Under the pieces are notes generated by a model that did no database searches, was not told the origin of the DNA, and saw nothing but the letters and a program-made list of their open reading frames with translations. A program made the position numbers and the translations under genes. DNA of 64,000 bases from Myrica gale (lineage: Eukaryota; Streptophyta; Magnoliopsida; Fagales; Myricaceae), in NCBI GenBank assembly GCA_963930655.1, contig OZ005621.1, forward strand, positions 13,937,001 through 14,001,000, given 5' to 3'. Shown here piece after piece: positions 50,201 through 62,547 of the stretch (position 1 is the stretch's first letter; each line of letters begins with the position of its first letter).

Positions 50201-53110
50201 TTAAACCATTCTGACTATGTTTATTGGAGAATGTTTGTTTGCCATGGAAGAAGTTGCAGGGAAGTGTCTGGTAATGATATTTTTTGTTTAGCATCAAGAA
50301 TTTATGTGGATAGATATCTCTAAACATGTATATGCACTTGTTTATGCAGCTCGCAAACATCATAGGTCGTTTTCCATGGCTAACTTGTCCAAGGAAGGTA
50401 GTTCTTTCAATAGAGCATACGTCATTGATGTCTAAAGAAATGTGATAGATCAGTTTTGAGAACACCATTTCTTTTTTCCTGACGTTTGTAAAATGCAGGA
50501 TTTATCAACAGGTTGGCTTCATTGTGACCCTGGCCCACTGTTTAAGCCTGAGCTTTACACTTTACCTAGATGGTTTCCTCAATGGGTGAGTAAAATTACT
50601 TTCAGTTGAATCTAATTTTAGATAAATGTATAGGATGTGTTTACATAAGCAGTATGTGAACCATAAATTTGTAGTCTTGCATCCAAAGTCTGAGATGCCA
50701 TATCAAACACACAACACCTACAACATTTTGTTGACTTCATGAACTTCTCATTCCAAAATCCCTTCAACAGTTATTGTTACATTCTTTGAAATATTTGAAT
50801 CTGGACAGCCGTACTGCATCTATTAAATTGGTATGTTTGGAATTGCTATCATGGTCCATGGAACTAAAGCATAAATGCTGGCATCCACCGCCTGGGTTGT
50901 AATGCGATTATTTTGATAGTGATCCCAGCTATTTCCACTAGAGTCACATTTTCTCTTTATCTGATGGCCATTTCCTTGAACCAGCACTTTTAGTGTAGAT
51001 GTGTTGGACTTGGTTGTTAAATACAGATGATATGAACAGTTACAATGTATATGCTTTCAGAGGTCAACCAGTTAGTTTCTGACTTAAATAGCTGGTTTTT
51101 GTTTTGTTTGTGCTGAATATCCTGATAAATTAACAAGTACTTTTATAGTGTGCCTTATAAATCCAACTCTTGCTGAGTTTGTAAATCGGCTATCTTTGTC
51201 CCGTTATTAAAGATTGAAAACATGGCTCTTGTCTGCTGTTTGAGCAACTTGGACTGTTTAACCCAAATTATATGACCTTGCTAATTATTGAGCTCCTATT
51301 GTAGCAAATGAGGTGTAGACTCAAGTCTATTAAAAGTTATGGAACTAATTTCAAGCATCTAAGTTGTTATTCTCTTGCAGTCTCCTTGGAAAGAGGTCTC
51401 AATTATGCCGGTTCAATGGCATGCTCTATGTCTCGGTTTGTTTGCATCTATAATAGCACCTTTTGGAGGCTTCTTTGCTAGTGGTTTCAAAAGAGCGTTT
51501 AAAATCAAGGTTTGCTCGCCATTACTAAGTGATTCGAACATAGATTGTTAGCTTCCAAGACATTTCATGTTATTTGTTATATTTTCGTGCCTCAGGATTT
51601 TGGTGATAGTATTCCTGGACATGGTGGAATTACAGACAGAATGGACTGCCAGGTATGTCTGATGCAGTTTAAATCCAGCAGATTCCTATGAACTATCATA
51701 AAAGTGGGTATTTAATATTCTCTTTTTATTTTTATAATTACACCATGCCTGTAGGTGTGAATACTCATAATCTCGTTGGTGCCAGGAAATTGTGTTTTCT
51801 TGCTTGTTTAATTATATTTTAGCCATATATGAAGTTTTAATCTTAGTTGACTTTGCTTTTGAAACTGATAAAGAAATGAGAGAGGACTTCGCCAAAATGA
51901 GCCTAAAACTTTTTACTCATAACAACTGCTGTAAAAATATGTGGAACCTTTAGATACACCGTTCTTCAGGATCAGGATTAGAGCAGATAACCTAGTGAAG
52001 ACAATGGAGAAGAACATTTTGAGGTACTTTCTATTACATTTTGATCTCTATGCCTCTAGTGGATTTGAAATTGGGAGTGCATGTCAAGCGCTAGAATTTG
52101 CGAATCCAAGTTGGAGACATTGGTTACTTGCTTTGAGAAAGAAAGAAGGAAACACGAAGGTTTAGAAGTATAAATATGGTCTTAGAACTCCACAACATCT
52201 ACATAGTGACTCATGCTTGACAGGCTTGCGCGGTCCTGGCTAGTCTTTTGAGGAGGGTATTGGTAAATAATTGCTAATAGTCTTGCTATCTGACTGTTGC
52301 TTTTTGCATAAGTGGCACATGTTGGGAAACTCTCTGAATAACCTATTTTATTTTGGTGATACTGGATCCGTAATACTATTATATCGTCGTGATGCATTCG
52401 GTGCAATTTTCTATGCCCCTCCCCTTTTGGGGCCACGTCTCTCTCTCTGTAGAGCTGGGTGTGCACTGAGGCTCATCACTGCTTTAACAGTTATGGCTGA
52501 GTTATGTGAGGCTGCGTCATGTGCGGAAAGTTTATCTTGATATACTAATAGGCTTACTCAGTGACTGGAGTGGTGGCTTCCACAACACTTGCATTCTTCC
52601 AGAAGTACTATAAATGTTTGAAGAAAATTCGCCTTACAAAAATGGCATCTGCTTAACTTGAAGGCTACGCAAACAATTGTCTTAGATTTTCTGACAGTAA
52701 AATTGCAAGTTTAAAAGTCTACCCTAGATTGGTTGAGTTTGCTGGTTTGTAGACTTGAAGCATAATTCTATGCTGACTGATTGCTTAAAAGAAATGCCGG
52801 CATCATGCATTATCCTGTGACTGATGTGTCTTCTAATGTAGATGGTGATGGCAGTATTTGCTTACATCTATCATCAGTCCTTTGTTGTTCAACAAAGCCT
52901 CTCAGTTGATAGGATATTGGAACAGGTACGTGTTTACATTCTTGTGCATAAAAGTTTCATTCTTAATTATGCGTTTGAAAACCTTACGTATATCGGGCTG
53001 ATGGTATGACTGCTTTTTAGATACTGATGAGCCTTACTTTCGAGGAGCAGCAATCTCTATACTTGAAGCTTGGGGAAATCGTGCAGGAGAGGCTGGTTGG
53101 GAGGTCTTAG
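41216..53110 (+). CDS. Phosphatidate cytidylyltransferase (CDP-diacylglycerol synthase)
   Basis: Makes CDP-diacylglycerol from phosphatidate and CTP, the branch-point precursor of phosphatidylinositol and phosphatidylglycerol, in membranes (ER-type for this class). Eleven coding exons: 41216-41284, 41655-41908, 42047-42198, 42454-42595, 49409-49565, 50350-50397, 50499-50585, 51381-51509, 51596-51652, 52842-52925, 53021-53110. They join in frame to 422 aa, the length I recall for Arabidopsis CDS1, without stop or shift. The N-terminus is basic (GRLRHRRRS), then come several membrane spans ([48 protein letters not shown]). The family signature spans residues 337-363 ([11 protein letters not shown] ... 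[11 protein letters not shown]) across the exon 8/9 junction. [13 protein letters not shown] is also conserved. The start is supported by homology to CDS1. Intron 4 is swollen to 6.8 kb by a solo LTR; other introns are ordinary. Which paralogue it is cannot be fixed. Confidence 0.95.
46761..47973 (+). mobile_element. LINE-type retroposon fragment nested in the solo LTR
   Basis: Flanked by a perfect 17-bp duplication (46744-46760 and 47974-47990, AGTGTTACTTAGTTGGC) and ending AATTGACTTACTTATC plus poly(A). An open frame to 47781 reads a Gly/Ser-rich stretch, then [21 protein letters not shown] and [18 protein letters not shown], stop, as in the copy at 26411-27264. It is directly followed by a 190-bp 3' tail; no endonuclease or reverse transcriptase lies between. 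The long exact duplication points to target-primed insertion. Confidence 0.8.
48113..48232. repeat. 28-bp tandem repeat, about 4 copies
   Basis: Unit AAGGCTAAGGCCCAATAACA plus TAAATCTT repeats at 28-bp steps from 48113, with point differences. It lies within the solo LTR. Confidence 0.85.
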
Positions 53111-53935
53111 AAATGCATATTTTATTTTTTAATGTCATCTTGCTCCCCCACAATGCTATATAAAACGTGGCCTGATGAAGATAGAAAAAGGCCAATGTTT
53201 TGTAAATGGCGTTGTGTTCTATTTTCCTAGTACATCCCCATTCAAGTATGCAGGTCACACTCTGTATAGTGTATTTTAGCCATTTAATATAAGTGCACTC
53301 TCTTTGGAGAGTGAATTGTTCTCTTCACACTCGGGCGCACGCACACCCAAACTCCCAACTTATCTTGACATGAATATGCGAGCGATGGAAGGCACTGGTA
53401 AAGATCCAAAGCTTAAGCTTGTAGTGATTGGCCGCAGAGAGCATCGAATACTATTCTGCTGATACCTCACCAAGTGTCGAATCCACTACAGAATGGTCGC
53501 CCATCATGGCAAATCTTAGGCCATAAGAGTTCGTCTCCATATTGTTTATACCATAGTGGCATCACGTGTACAGATGCTCTTTTTGTTTCAATTTGTTCTC
53601 ATTGTAAACGTTCTACAGTCTCCATGGCACGTTTCAGAGGAAATGTTTTAGTCGATTCTTCGTCCCCCAAAAATTTCTGACTCCGATCTTGATAAAATAG
53701 CTGACGGGGGACTTTCATTTCAAATTCCCTTTACTGAACAGCTCGTTCGACGTGTGGACCCCATTGGCCGTTTTCTGTAGCTCCTAGAGGAGGAGGCATG
53801 ATAAGGATAGCTTCTGTAATTTCTTGTCAAAATTAGGGAGTTAGGAAACTTGAATCCCATTCTCCATGGTTGTTCATCAATTCGTACACCTTTTGATGGT
53901 AATTGTCTAAATCCATATCCTACTTATTAATTAGC
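53111..53935. other. 3' flank of the CDP-DAG synthase gene, otherwise unrecognised
   Basis: The first 150-200 bp are probably 3' untranslated region. The rest has short open frames without family motifs. Confidence 0.45.
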
Positions 53936-54430
53936 TTAGAGCATTCTTAGTAGCTTATTCAAATTTAGATCTTTACTTTAATAAAAAATACTTTAAATAA
54001 AAAACACACTTCTCTATCTACTTTTACTATTCTATTTAAATATTATTTTTCAAAAATTTCTTTATTCTTTCTCTAATATTTATATTTTTGAATATTCGTT
54101 TTATCCTAATAGTCATATTTTTGAATATTTGTCTTATCCTGAAAATGTTGGATTTTTTATATTTTTTTCCCAACGGTCGAAATTTTTTAAATTTGTCTTA
54201 TCCTAACGATCATATTTTTAGATATTTGTCTTATTCTAACGGTCATTTTTTAAAATTTGTCTTATTTCAACGGTCATATTTTTAAAATTGTCTTATTCTA
54301 ACGGTCATATTATTTGAAATTTGTCATCCTTCTTGCATTTATGCTTTCAATATAAATACGACCATTTGCTCTCCAATAGTCATTCACCTCAACTAAGGTT
54401 TATTTTCATTTTACCTCTATTTTTTCTCTT

Positions 54431-54718
54431 ATGACTCGTTTTTTCTTCAAGAGTCGCTCTTTTCTTCCTAAAATGCTTCATGATAACTCTGATGATGATT
54501 TAGAGGTAATTAATAGTGCTATGGAAGAAGGATCAACATCGCACCATGGTGGTACCCAACGTCGTAGGTACATCATGCGTAATCAAATGGAAGGCCACGA
54601 AAGGCTTATGCTCGACTCTTTTGCTAATGACCCAGTATATCCTCCCAGACTATTTCGGAGGTTCCGGATGAGGTGTCCTCTTTTTCGACGTATTGTATCT
54701 GAAGATGAAGCCTATTAG
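54431..54718 (+). pseudogene. Harbinger transposase N-terminal fragment (HARBI1-like)
   Basis: Ninety-five codons with the conserved start of plant Harbinger transposases: RRRYIMRNQMEGHERL, NDPVYPPRLFRRFRMR, PLFRRIV. The DDE catalytic core that should follow is absent; the frame stops at 54718 and non-coding AT-rich DNA follows. It could not supply transposase on its own. Confidence 0.85.
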
Positions 54719-55571
54719 CCATACTTCGCCCATGAAGGACCTATCACCTTGCTCTTGGGAATCCATCCTAATAAAAGCACACAATGATAACATTTTAATA
54801 ATTGAGGAAAGTTAAAGTTAGTTCTTTTTTAATATATACCTAAGTGAATAATCACTTTATTAACAAAGGAGAATGATCCGAAAAACAACAAAAGGGAACT
54901 GTTAATATATACATAAGTGAATAACCATTATTACCAACAGCTCAGTAATGAGAAATTGAATGCAAGTTGGAACTGTGGTCCTACTCTCTAGTGCTTTACT
55001 ACGATTTTTTATTTTTCCCCTGCTGATTTTGGGTTAAGACACCTGCATTGCTCTATTTGTAAATCATAACATTCTTCTGAAACTTTTTGCCGATATTGCA
55101 GACAACATTAATGAAGAATTGTTTCCACTAAAAAATCATAGCACAGGAAAGGACCATACAACAAAAGTTTAAAAATATACAATGTAGTTAATAGTCTATA
55201 CGTGAATCCAGAATCTCCCTTACAATTAAAGGCTAGCAACAAATTGCTATTGTGAGCTTACTACCATTCGCAGAATGCTGGCTATTCAACCACTCTTTTT
55301 GACATTTATTCAAACAGGAAACATGCAACTCAAAACATGTTTAAGGTAATTACTGAAATTATCCTTCTCAATCGTCAATTGTGGTTTGCATGATTAATGA
55401 GATTACAGACACTTACTGAAGGAAAAAGAAAGAAAGGGAGAGCGTGAGATATGGGAGGAAGAAAAGAAAGCTAAGAGACCATATAGAGATAGAGAGAGAG
55501 CCTGAGAGCTGAGAGATTACCTTGTACAGTGGAGACTAGAGAGAGCTCACGTTGGGAGAGCAGAGAGGGAG

Positions 55572-56418
55572 TGATAGGTTCCCCAGTGCAGATCATGACT
55601 TGGACTACCACGAGGGCGAGGATGAATGGCAAGAGGCAGCGCCAGTGACCGACCAATGCACTCCTCACAAGGCCCGAGTGCGCACACAAGGCAGACCGAC
55701 CGATCGAGGCAGTCTGACCGACTAGAGCGCCCGGGCGGACTAACCGACCAGGACAGTCAAAACATGCCGACCGACCAGGACCTCCCAGACAGACCGTTAG
55801 GAGCATAGCGACCGCGCGACCATGTTTTAATGAAAATGTCTTTCGCGCTCGGTTTCCTTTTTGAAGGAGATTCGAATTGTCTAGATCTGGACATTTCTCC
55901 GAAGATCTAGAAACTTATCCTTTCCTTTTTGAATTCAATTTATTAGGTTTGTAATATCAAATTTCCTTGATTTAAGGAACTGATTTGATTTAAAATTTAA
56001 ATTGATTTGTTTAGAGTTTGTAAGCTCCAAAGGATGTCTATTTAAACATCTTTAGGCGCATTAGGAAAGAATCATCGAGAGAATAGTCAAGTGTTGGAAA
56101 GCCTGAGTGCTTTGGGAATATTTTCGCCTAGCATAGGCACGTATATGCTATATCGGTGTTAGGTCTAATAACCTTTTCACTTGGGATTCATTCTAGGCTA
56201 ATAACCTAGTTTGGGTACCCGTTCTTGGGTTAATAATTCTTAGACCACGTTTTCTTTTATCAAACAGTGAGGTATTCTTCATTTTTCGGTGTATCATATC
56301 CTATTATTTATGATCATGTGTTACTTTAAGCTGGTCGGGAGGATCGCTGGGGAATTGGAGTAGATCGGGTTCGAGGGAATTCGATGCTTGTTTTGGGTTC
56401 CTAGAACGGGCATTTACA
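55572..56418 (+). repeat. 5' LTR of the gypsy-type element
   Basis: Starts TGATAGGTTCCCCAGTG and ends GGGCATTTACA. It carries multiple GACCGACC motifs, as does the 3' LTR. Confidence 0.75.
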
Positions 56419-56587
56419 CGAGCATTTACTGGTGGAGGGGTTCAGTCTTCTTTTGGAGAGAACCCAAGGGCGGAAGTCATTCGTGCTAAGATTGTTGTTG
56501 GGAGGGGTTCGATCTTCTGTTGGGAGAGAACCCAAGGTTGGACGGTGAAGTTGCAACCATATCCTAATAGAGGCCGGATCAAGTAAG

Positions 56588-57682
56588 ATGCCATCGAACT
56601 GAGATCGATTGGAAGCTTTGGAATCGTCCTCCCGTTGGCTGAAAGATAAGATGGAGGAGACCACCACAACCATGAGTCACATGCAAGGAGCCATAGACAT
56701 GGCTAGCAGGGTAGCTGAAGAGAGTAGGAGAGCAGTGGAAGGAATGCGGCAAGACCTACAAGCAGTGTTGGCAAGACTTGGTGGAGTGCCAAGAAGAGAC
56801 AACCAGGTACCCGTCGCAAGGATTGAAGAAAATAGGAGAGAGGATGTTCGTCTCGAGGAGGGGAGAGAAACTTACGTTTCAGAGTCCAACCAAGCTGAGT
56901 CTACTAAAAGAGAGCCTAGACCTCGACAACTCCTTAGATTGGTTGGAAGTGTGGAGAACGAGTGAGAGGTGGTCGAGAGGTGGCTATATGAGGAGGAGTC
57001 CAACCATGATAAGAGATGCCCTATGGTCGAGAGGTGAGAAGAAATGAGACCGCCGAGATGTCACAACTACTATGAGGAAGAGGAAGAAAATCGGTTTTAC
57101 AACCGAAGACCCAAAAGGCCACGTTCCTGAGGAAGAGACTACCAGTAGGATGAAAGAAATCTGTTTAACCACCGAGGACGGAGAAGACCAAAGGTTGACT
57201 TTCCTAAGTTCGATGGTGGTGACCCACTCGAGTGGCTCGATAAAGCCGACCACTATTTCTATGTCTACGAAATCCCGAGGGCGGAGAGAGTAGCCACGAC
57301 ATGCTTCTTCCTGGACGAGAAGGCAAGCAAATGGTGGAGATGGATTCGAGCTCAATATGAGAAGGATCGAAGGAAGCTCGGGTGGACTACATTCGAGCGT
57401 GAGTTGCTTATGCAGTTTGGGCCCTCGCCCATAGTTAACCATCATGGTCAATTGGCAAAGCTTAAGCAAGAGGGCAAAGTGTATGCTTATGTGGAGTTTC
57501 GGAAACTCCAAACTTTAGTGAGGGGTTGGTCGGAGAAGATACTTGTTGGCACCTTTGTGGATGGATTGAAGCCGTGGATAGCTAAGGATCTTAAGTTGAA
57601 GCAGCCCAGTAGGTTTCAAGAAGCCATGAGGATAGCCAAGATCCTTGAAGATAGCCACAGGGTTAAGAAGGAGCATCTCTAA
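56588..57682 (+). pseudogene. Gypsy Gag protein with five in-frame stops
   Basis: One frame from an ATG at 56588 to a stop at 57682, with no frameshift. The N-terminal part is Glu/Arg-rich and coiled-coil-like. A retrotransposon gag domain follows from about 57195 (VDFPKFDGGDPLEWLDKADH, ASKWWRWI, FERELLMQFG, GTFVDGLKPWI). Nonsense codons are TGA at 56600, 56963, 57035 and 57128 and TAG at 57146. Their surroundings (Arg/Gln-rich reading) fit C-to-T changes of CGA and CAG. No zinc knuckle was seen. Confidence 0.8.
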
Positions 57683-57806
57683 GAAGAAGCGGCTAACAAG
57701 GAAAAAGAACCCTTGCAACCCGAGAAGGAAGTGGTTGAAGAGCCGAGGAAGAAGAAGAATGAAGTAAAAAAACAGCCGGGAAGAGCTTGAGGAGTGCATC
57801 AAGCTC

Positions 57807-58268
57807 ATGTGCGTCTATGATGAGGAGTCAAATGAGGAGCATGGCTATGCCGAGCACACAAGTGATGATGAGTTGAGTCTTAATGCCATGACCGACATTG
57901 GAAAATTATCAATCACAACTTTCATGACTTCAATGGGCAAACATGCGGTCACTTTGTTGGTGGATAATGGGTCTACCCACAACTTAATCAATATCAACAT
58001 TGTTAGTAAGGCGAGCTTGATTGTCGAGGAGATAGAGGCCTATGAGGTGAAACTTGCCAACGGAGGAAATATGAGATGCAAGAAGATAGTGAAGGCAATC
58101 CCCAATTATATCCAAGGTATGCGAATAACTATTGACTTATATGTGCTTACCTTGGATAAGTTGGATGTGGTTTTGGGAGATGTTTGGTTGAAAAGCATTG
58201 GCAAAACCATACTTGATTATGGTGGGAAGAGTATGAAGTTCAACCTGGGCGGTAGGATTGTTACTTAG
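57807..58268 (+). pseudogene. Retroviral-type aspartic protease domain of the gypsy-type element
   Basis: A frame of about 150 codons, shifted relative to gag, reads LVDNGSTHNLI at the catalytic site, where this family usually has D-S/T-G. The Asn after the catalytic Asp is unusual and may impair activity. The later LDVVLGDVWLKSIG fits the second half of the domain (usually LG..WL). The frame ends 113 bp before the 3' LTR, so nothing of RT follows. The frame change from gag lies near an A-rich run at 57767-57773. Confidence 0.7.
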
Positions 58269-58381
58269 AGCATGGGACGGCTACCTAGTGAAGAGATGGT
58301 TTGGGAGGACGATGATGGCATGGCCTCTAGAATTTCAAAACTTACCCTTGGGAACAAGGGTACTCTTTATGGTAGATGGAT

Positions 58382-59412
58382 TGACAGGATCCCCAGTGCA
58401 GACCACGACCTGCACTACCATAAGGGCGAGGACAAATGGCAAGAGGCAGCGCCAGTGATCGACCAGTGCGCTCCTGACAAGGCTTGAGAGCGCACACCAG
58501 GCAGACCGACCAATCAAGGTAGGTTGACTGACCAAAGCAGCTCGGGCGGAGTAACCGACCAGAACAGTCAAGTATGCCGACCGACTAGGACCTCCCAGGC
58601 AGACTGATCGACCAGGGTAGCCTAGTCAGGCCACCCTACCAAGACAACCCAGGTATGCTGACCGACCAGGAGGCCAACGATACTTATGGTCGACATGCCA
58701 ACCAGCCAGTTGTAGACAGATAAGGACCAACTCGAGAGCAGCTCGAAGCGTAGTGACCGCACGGCCATGTTTTAATTAAAATTTCTTTGCTCAGTTTCCT
58801 TTTTGAAGGATATTCGAATTGTCTAGATTCGGACATTTCTCCGAAGATGTAGAAACTTATCCTTTCCTTTTTGAATTCAATTTATTATGTTTATAATATC
58901 AAAATATCATTGATTTAAGGAAATGATTTGATTTAGATTTAAATTGATTTGTTTAGGATTTGTAAGCTCCTAAGGATTTCTATATAAACATCCTTAGGCG
59001 CATTAGGAAAGAATCATCAAGAGAATAATCAAGTGTTGGAACGCCTTAGAGCTTTAGGAATATTTTGGTCGAACATAGGCACGTATATCCTAAGTCGGTG
59101 TTAGAACTAATAATCTTTTCACTTGGGATTCATTCTAGGCTAATAATAACCTAGTTTGGGTACCTGTTCTTGGACTAATTAACCCTTGATCGAGATTATC
59201 TTGTTTCTTGTGGTTCAAAGGACTAATAATCCTTAGACCACGTTTTCTTTTATAAAACAATGAGGTATTCTTCATTTTCGGTGTATCAGATCCTATTATT
59301 TATGCTCGTATGTTACTTTAAGCAGGTTAGAAGGATTGCTGGGGAATTGTAGTAGATCGGGTTCGAGGGAATTTTGTGCTTGTTTTGGGTTCCTAGACTG
59401 GGGACCCTAACA
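58382..59412 (+). repeat. 3' LTR of the gypsy-type element
   Basis: Starts TGACAGGATCCCCAGTG and ends GGGGACCCTAACA; longer than the 5' copy by about 180 bp. Confidence 0.75.
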
Positions 59413-59647
59413 GGGAGAGCGTGAGTGGGATGAAGAAAAGAAAAAAAAAAGATATTAATATTTTAAGATGGTGAAGTGAATAGTGATTCTCTAAAAATAG
59501 AGAACCATTGTTCACATGTTAAATTTTTTTTTTCAAAAATTGTTAAAAATGAGAAGCTGATAAAGAGTGTTTTTAGGCTTTTTTGTTAAATTGATTATCT
59601 ATTCTAACCAAAATGTTAGAATAGAGAAACTGCTAGGAATGTTCTTA

Positions 59648-61319
59648 GAAGTTGAGGGAGACATGGGTCAACGTAACAACTTTTTTTCTTTCCTCGATTC
59701 TCGATAGCATTAAGCTTGTCTCCGATATAGGCCTGGCGTATACCTTGCACAAAAAACAGGAACAACTTTGCTTGGTTCTGGGAATTTTCATATGATCTGT
59801 GTGGCAATATTCAACCCTTACTAAATGGACTCATAATTTGTTACTTGTTGTCGCTATCAGCCATCCCATTTTGGCTACGAGTGTTGATTAAAATCATAGA
59901 ATCTTAAAAAACCCAGACCTCCTTGTTTTACCGGAAAACCCTGGGAATCCCAGGATTTGGGGTAATTGTTTCTGACTTACTCCGCAGGAAAAATTAACAC
60001 AAATGAATAAATCAAATACAGAGGAGGCCTTAGGAACATAACAACATATCCAAGACTAATTTAGAATCAGAATCGGTCCAGTCCGGGGGACAAATCAATA
60101 GGAAATGCTTCTATTTGCTTTGGAAAAAAAGAAAAGAAAAAAGGAATCCAATACAAAGGCCAGTTATAACAAATCAGCAAATGAATAATACATCATTCAC
60201 AAACAAGAGCAAACCCACTACAACTTAATAATGCCTAAACCAATTTTAACAATTTAACAAATTAACAATATCAACCAGTTTTAACAATTTAACAATTTGA
60301 TTTCATATTTCATTAACAATTGTAAATACAACATAGTGATTATCGAATATAAGCTAATTTTTAGAAAATGTAATCACGTATAACCTTAACCGTAATCTGC
60401 ATGTGCATGTTTTTAAACAACTAAACTTGTGAAGAACTAAAATACACTAAAGAACAAACCGAAACTAAGGGTGGGTACCATTCCGATTCCGGTACCCACC
60501 GAAACTAACAATTTCATTCCGATTCCATTCCAGAATTTTCGGAATGGAATCGAAATTTCCGAAAACGAAATCCGGAATTTTCGATTCCTAATCCTCCATT
60601 TTTAGCAATCAGCATAACCATTATCACCCATCTTCACAACATCTTTATGCGGCATTTAATCAACCGATTCATTTCATGAAACTATCATATCCAACCCAAA
60701 CTTACATTATTCAAACCCAACAAAGTTAAAGTCGGCGGAGAGACAAAAAAATGCATGAATGTGGATAAAGCACTAATCATCACAATCAAAGTTGCTCATT
60801 CGGCCAAGTTGGTGACATCCCCACACAACCTAAATCAGGTGGGAATTATTTCACTTATGCTGTGGATCCCTTTGAAATATCATCCACATTTAGGATCAAG
60901 TTGGTAAGATCAACAAAGCATTAACCTTCAATAGGCGGTAGCCCAACGACAGAAAATGCTCGAGAAGAAAGTCGCTTCACACTGCATTTCCCATTTCTTA
61001 AAAAATCCATGCAAATACCAACTACAAATGACTAAAACAACAAGAACAACAACCTCTGAGATGATTTGAGTGTTTTACAGCAACCCGCAACTTAGATGTG
61101 AGTGTTTTATAGCAACACGCGTGAGAGAGGGAGAGAGAGATATTTTGAGAGGAAAAGAGCTGAGAGAGAGAGAGATTTTAGAAGAAGAAAAAGAAGGGGC
61201 ACTGGAGGCCGGGTATTTGAATAAAAGTCTAGAAGAAAGGAGACTGAAATGATTAGTATCCTCACCTGATGTCGTGACCTGGGTCAAAAAGACCAAGGTC
61301 ACCTATTTAAAAAAGGCTT
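59648..61319. other. Intergenic, no gene recognised
   Basis: AT-rich with scattered purine-rich runs (GAGAGA at 61120-61170). A GGTACC/GGAATCG-rich block at 60470-60590 resembles the one at 13628-13772 and is probably the same dispersed repeat. Confidence 0.5.
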
Positions 61320-62018
61320 AAATGCGAATACCGGTCCCTGTGGTTTACCATTTTCCCAAAAAAGCCTCTGTACTTTAATTTGGTTGATTTTGGTCCCTGT
61401 TTTTCATACGTCTTCCTAAAAAAATCCCTCCTTCAGTGTGGCCCCACCAATTTAACCTTTTCTTCCACGTGTCTAACGGAGGTCCACATCATCCGCAATC
61501 ACAAGCTGACACGTGGACACACAATATCTCTCTCCTTAGCTGCGCCATGTCACGTGCCACACAAGGGGTCCAAGTCGTCCTAATTGAAAAGCTGCAGTTT
61601 TTTCCTCTCAAATTCATCCCCTTCGGCCCTCTCTGAAACCCTAACAACAGAATCAAATCAAATCTCTGAAATCATCCAAGGCATGACATTTTCAATTTCT
61701 ACGACATCATGTTAGGGGAATGATGACAATTAGATCTCTACAACTCCAGTGTGTTAATGTGATTTGCGAACAAAGTTGAAGAGGAGAACGATTACCACTA
61801 ATCTAGGTCGTTGCTTAAATGATTGCGTACTTTATGGAAAACATGTGGTTTCTTGCAACATTTGTTTGAATGGAATATTTAAAGGTTATTTTTTGCATTG
61901 ATAGTGTATATTTTTGGGAAAATGCTGTTATGGATGCATTTTTAGTATGCTGCCGTAGTTTGGTATGCAAGAAATGGTGAGACCCTGTAACATTGCAATT
62001 TTTTTTTGTATTTTGCAG
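61320..62018. other. MITE-like arm and leader-like DNA
   Basis: 61325-61430 contains GGTCCCTGTGGTTTACC and TTGGTCCCTG strings similar in style to the arms at 6374-6605; a matching right arm was not found. 61620-62018 is non-coding, ending at an acceptor (TTTTGCAG) before the GRF fragment. Confidence 0.35.
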
Positions 62019-62153
62019 GATCATGTGCCATGTGATTTCTTCAAATGGATAGATCCACCAGTTGAAGCACAAAATGATGAGATGTTAGCTGATCTTGTTG
62101 GGAAGCTTAAAAGGATGGATGAGCAACGATGCATGATGGATGAAAAACTTTGA
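62019..62153 (+). pseudogene. GRF-type zinc finger protein, last-exon fragment
   Basis: After an acceptor TTTTGCAG the frame reads CDFFKWIDPP, the C-terminal half of plant GRF-type zinc fingers, then a helical region with repeated KRMDEQR/MMDEKL-like units and a stop at 62153. The first half of the finger, with the other metal ligands, is not found upstream. Downstream, MDEK units continue past two further stops. Probably a decayed single-copy fragment. Confidence 0.55.
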
Positions 62154-62427
62154 TTGAAGGATGAAAAACTTCGAATGATGGATGAAAAAATTTGAATGCA
62201 GCATACACGAGAGTGGCGATTGAAGGCATCGTTAATTGGTTCTTGGGTTATGTTCTTGTGCTATTTGCTAATTTAATGAAGGGATGTTGTGTGTTGGCCT
62301 TATTTTGAATTTACTGATGCTATTTTGAATTTGTACAAATTTGTAAGGACTTGTGGTCCCTTAGATGGACAAGTAGAATTGAAAATATTTGGCTTAACAA
62401 TATCACAATTTCATTTTGATACATGCC

Positions 62428-62547
62428 ATGAATCTTGACTTTACAGATTTTGATGTATGTGTGGATTGCATTAAAGGAAAGCAAACCAAATATACAAAGA
62501 AAGGCGTTAGAGAAGTTCGAGGAGCTTCACAGAGATTTGTGTTTTGA
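62428..62547 (+). pseudogene. Copia pre-integrase fragment
   Basis: Thirty-nine codons containing DVCVDCIKGKQTKYTKKG, the zinc-binding tail of the copia pre-integrase region, then a stop. It is an isolated scrap, not in frame with any other retroelement domain nearby. Confidence 0.7.

Larger units (their letters stand above)
55572..59412 (+). mobile_element. Gypsy-type gag-protease element without pol (TR-GAG-like)
   Basis: Two related LTRs (55572-56418 and 58382-59412) enclose gag and protease only; reverse transcriptase, RNase H and integrase are missing and the protease stop lies 113 bp before the 3' LTR. The target duplication GGGAG is at 55567-55571 and 59413-59417. The 3' LTR holds segments (about 58600-58740 and 59180-59230) absent from the 5' LTR. 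Plant elements with terminal repeats plus only gag are known as TR-GAG; this one also keeps a protease-like domain. Confidence 0.82.
53939..59644 (+). mobile_element. PIF/Harbinger element, split by a gypsy element
   Basis: Ends GAGCATTCTTAGTAGCTTATTC (left) and CTGCTAGGAATGTTC (right) are inverted repeats, flanked by TTA at 53936-53938 and 59645-59647, the standard PIF/Harbinger target duplication. Only the N-terminal part of a transposase remains. Without the nested element (55572-59412 plus one target copy) it is about 1.9 kb, a deletion derivative. Confidence 0.8.

Noticed and set aside
56401-56673. Minus-strand frames over the start of the gypsy gag
   Set aside because: They are antisense shadows of the gag leader region.
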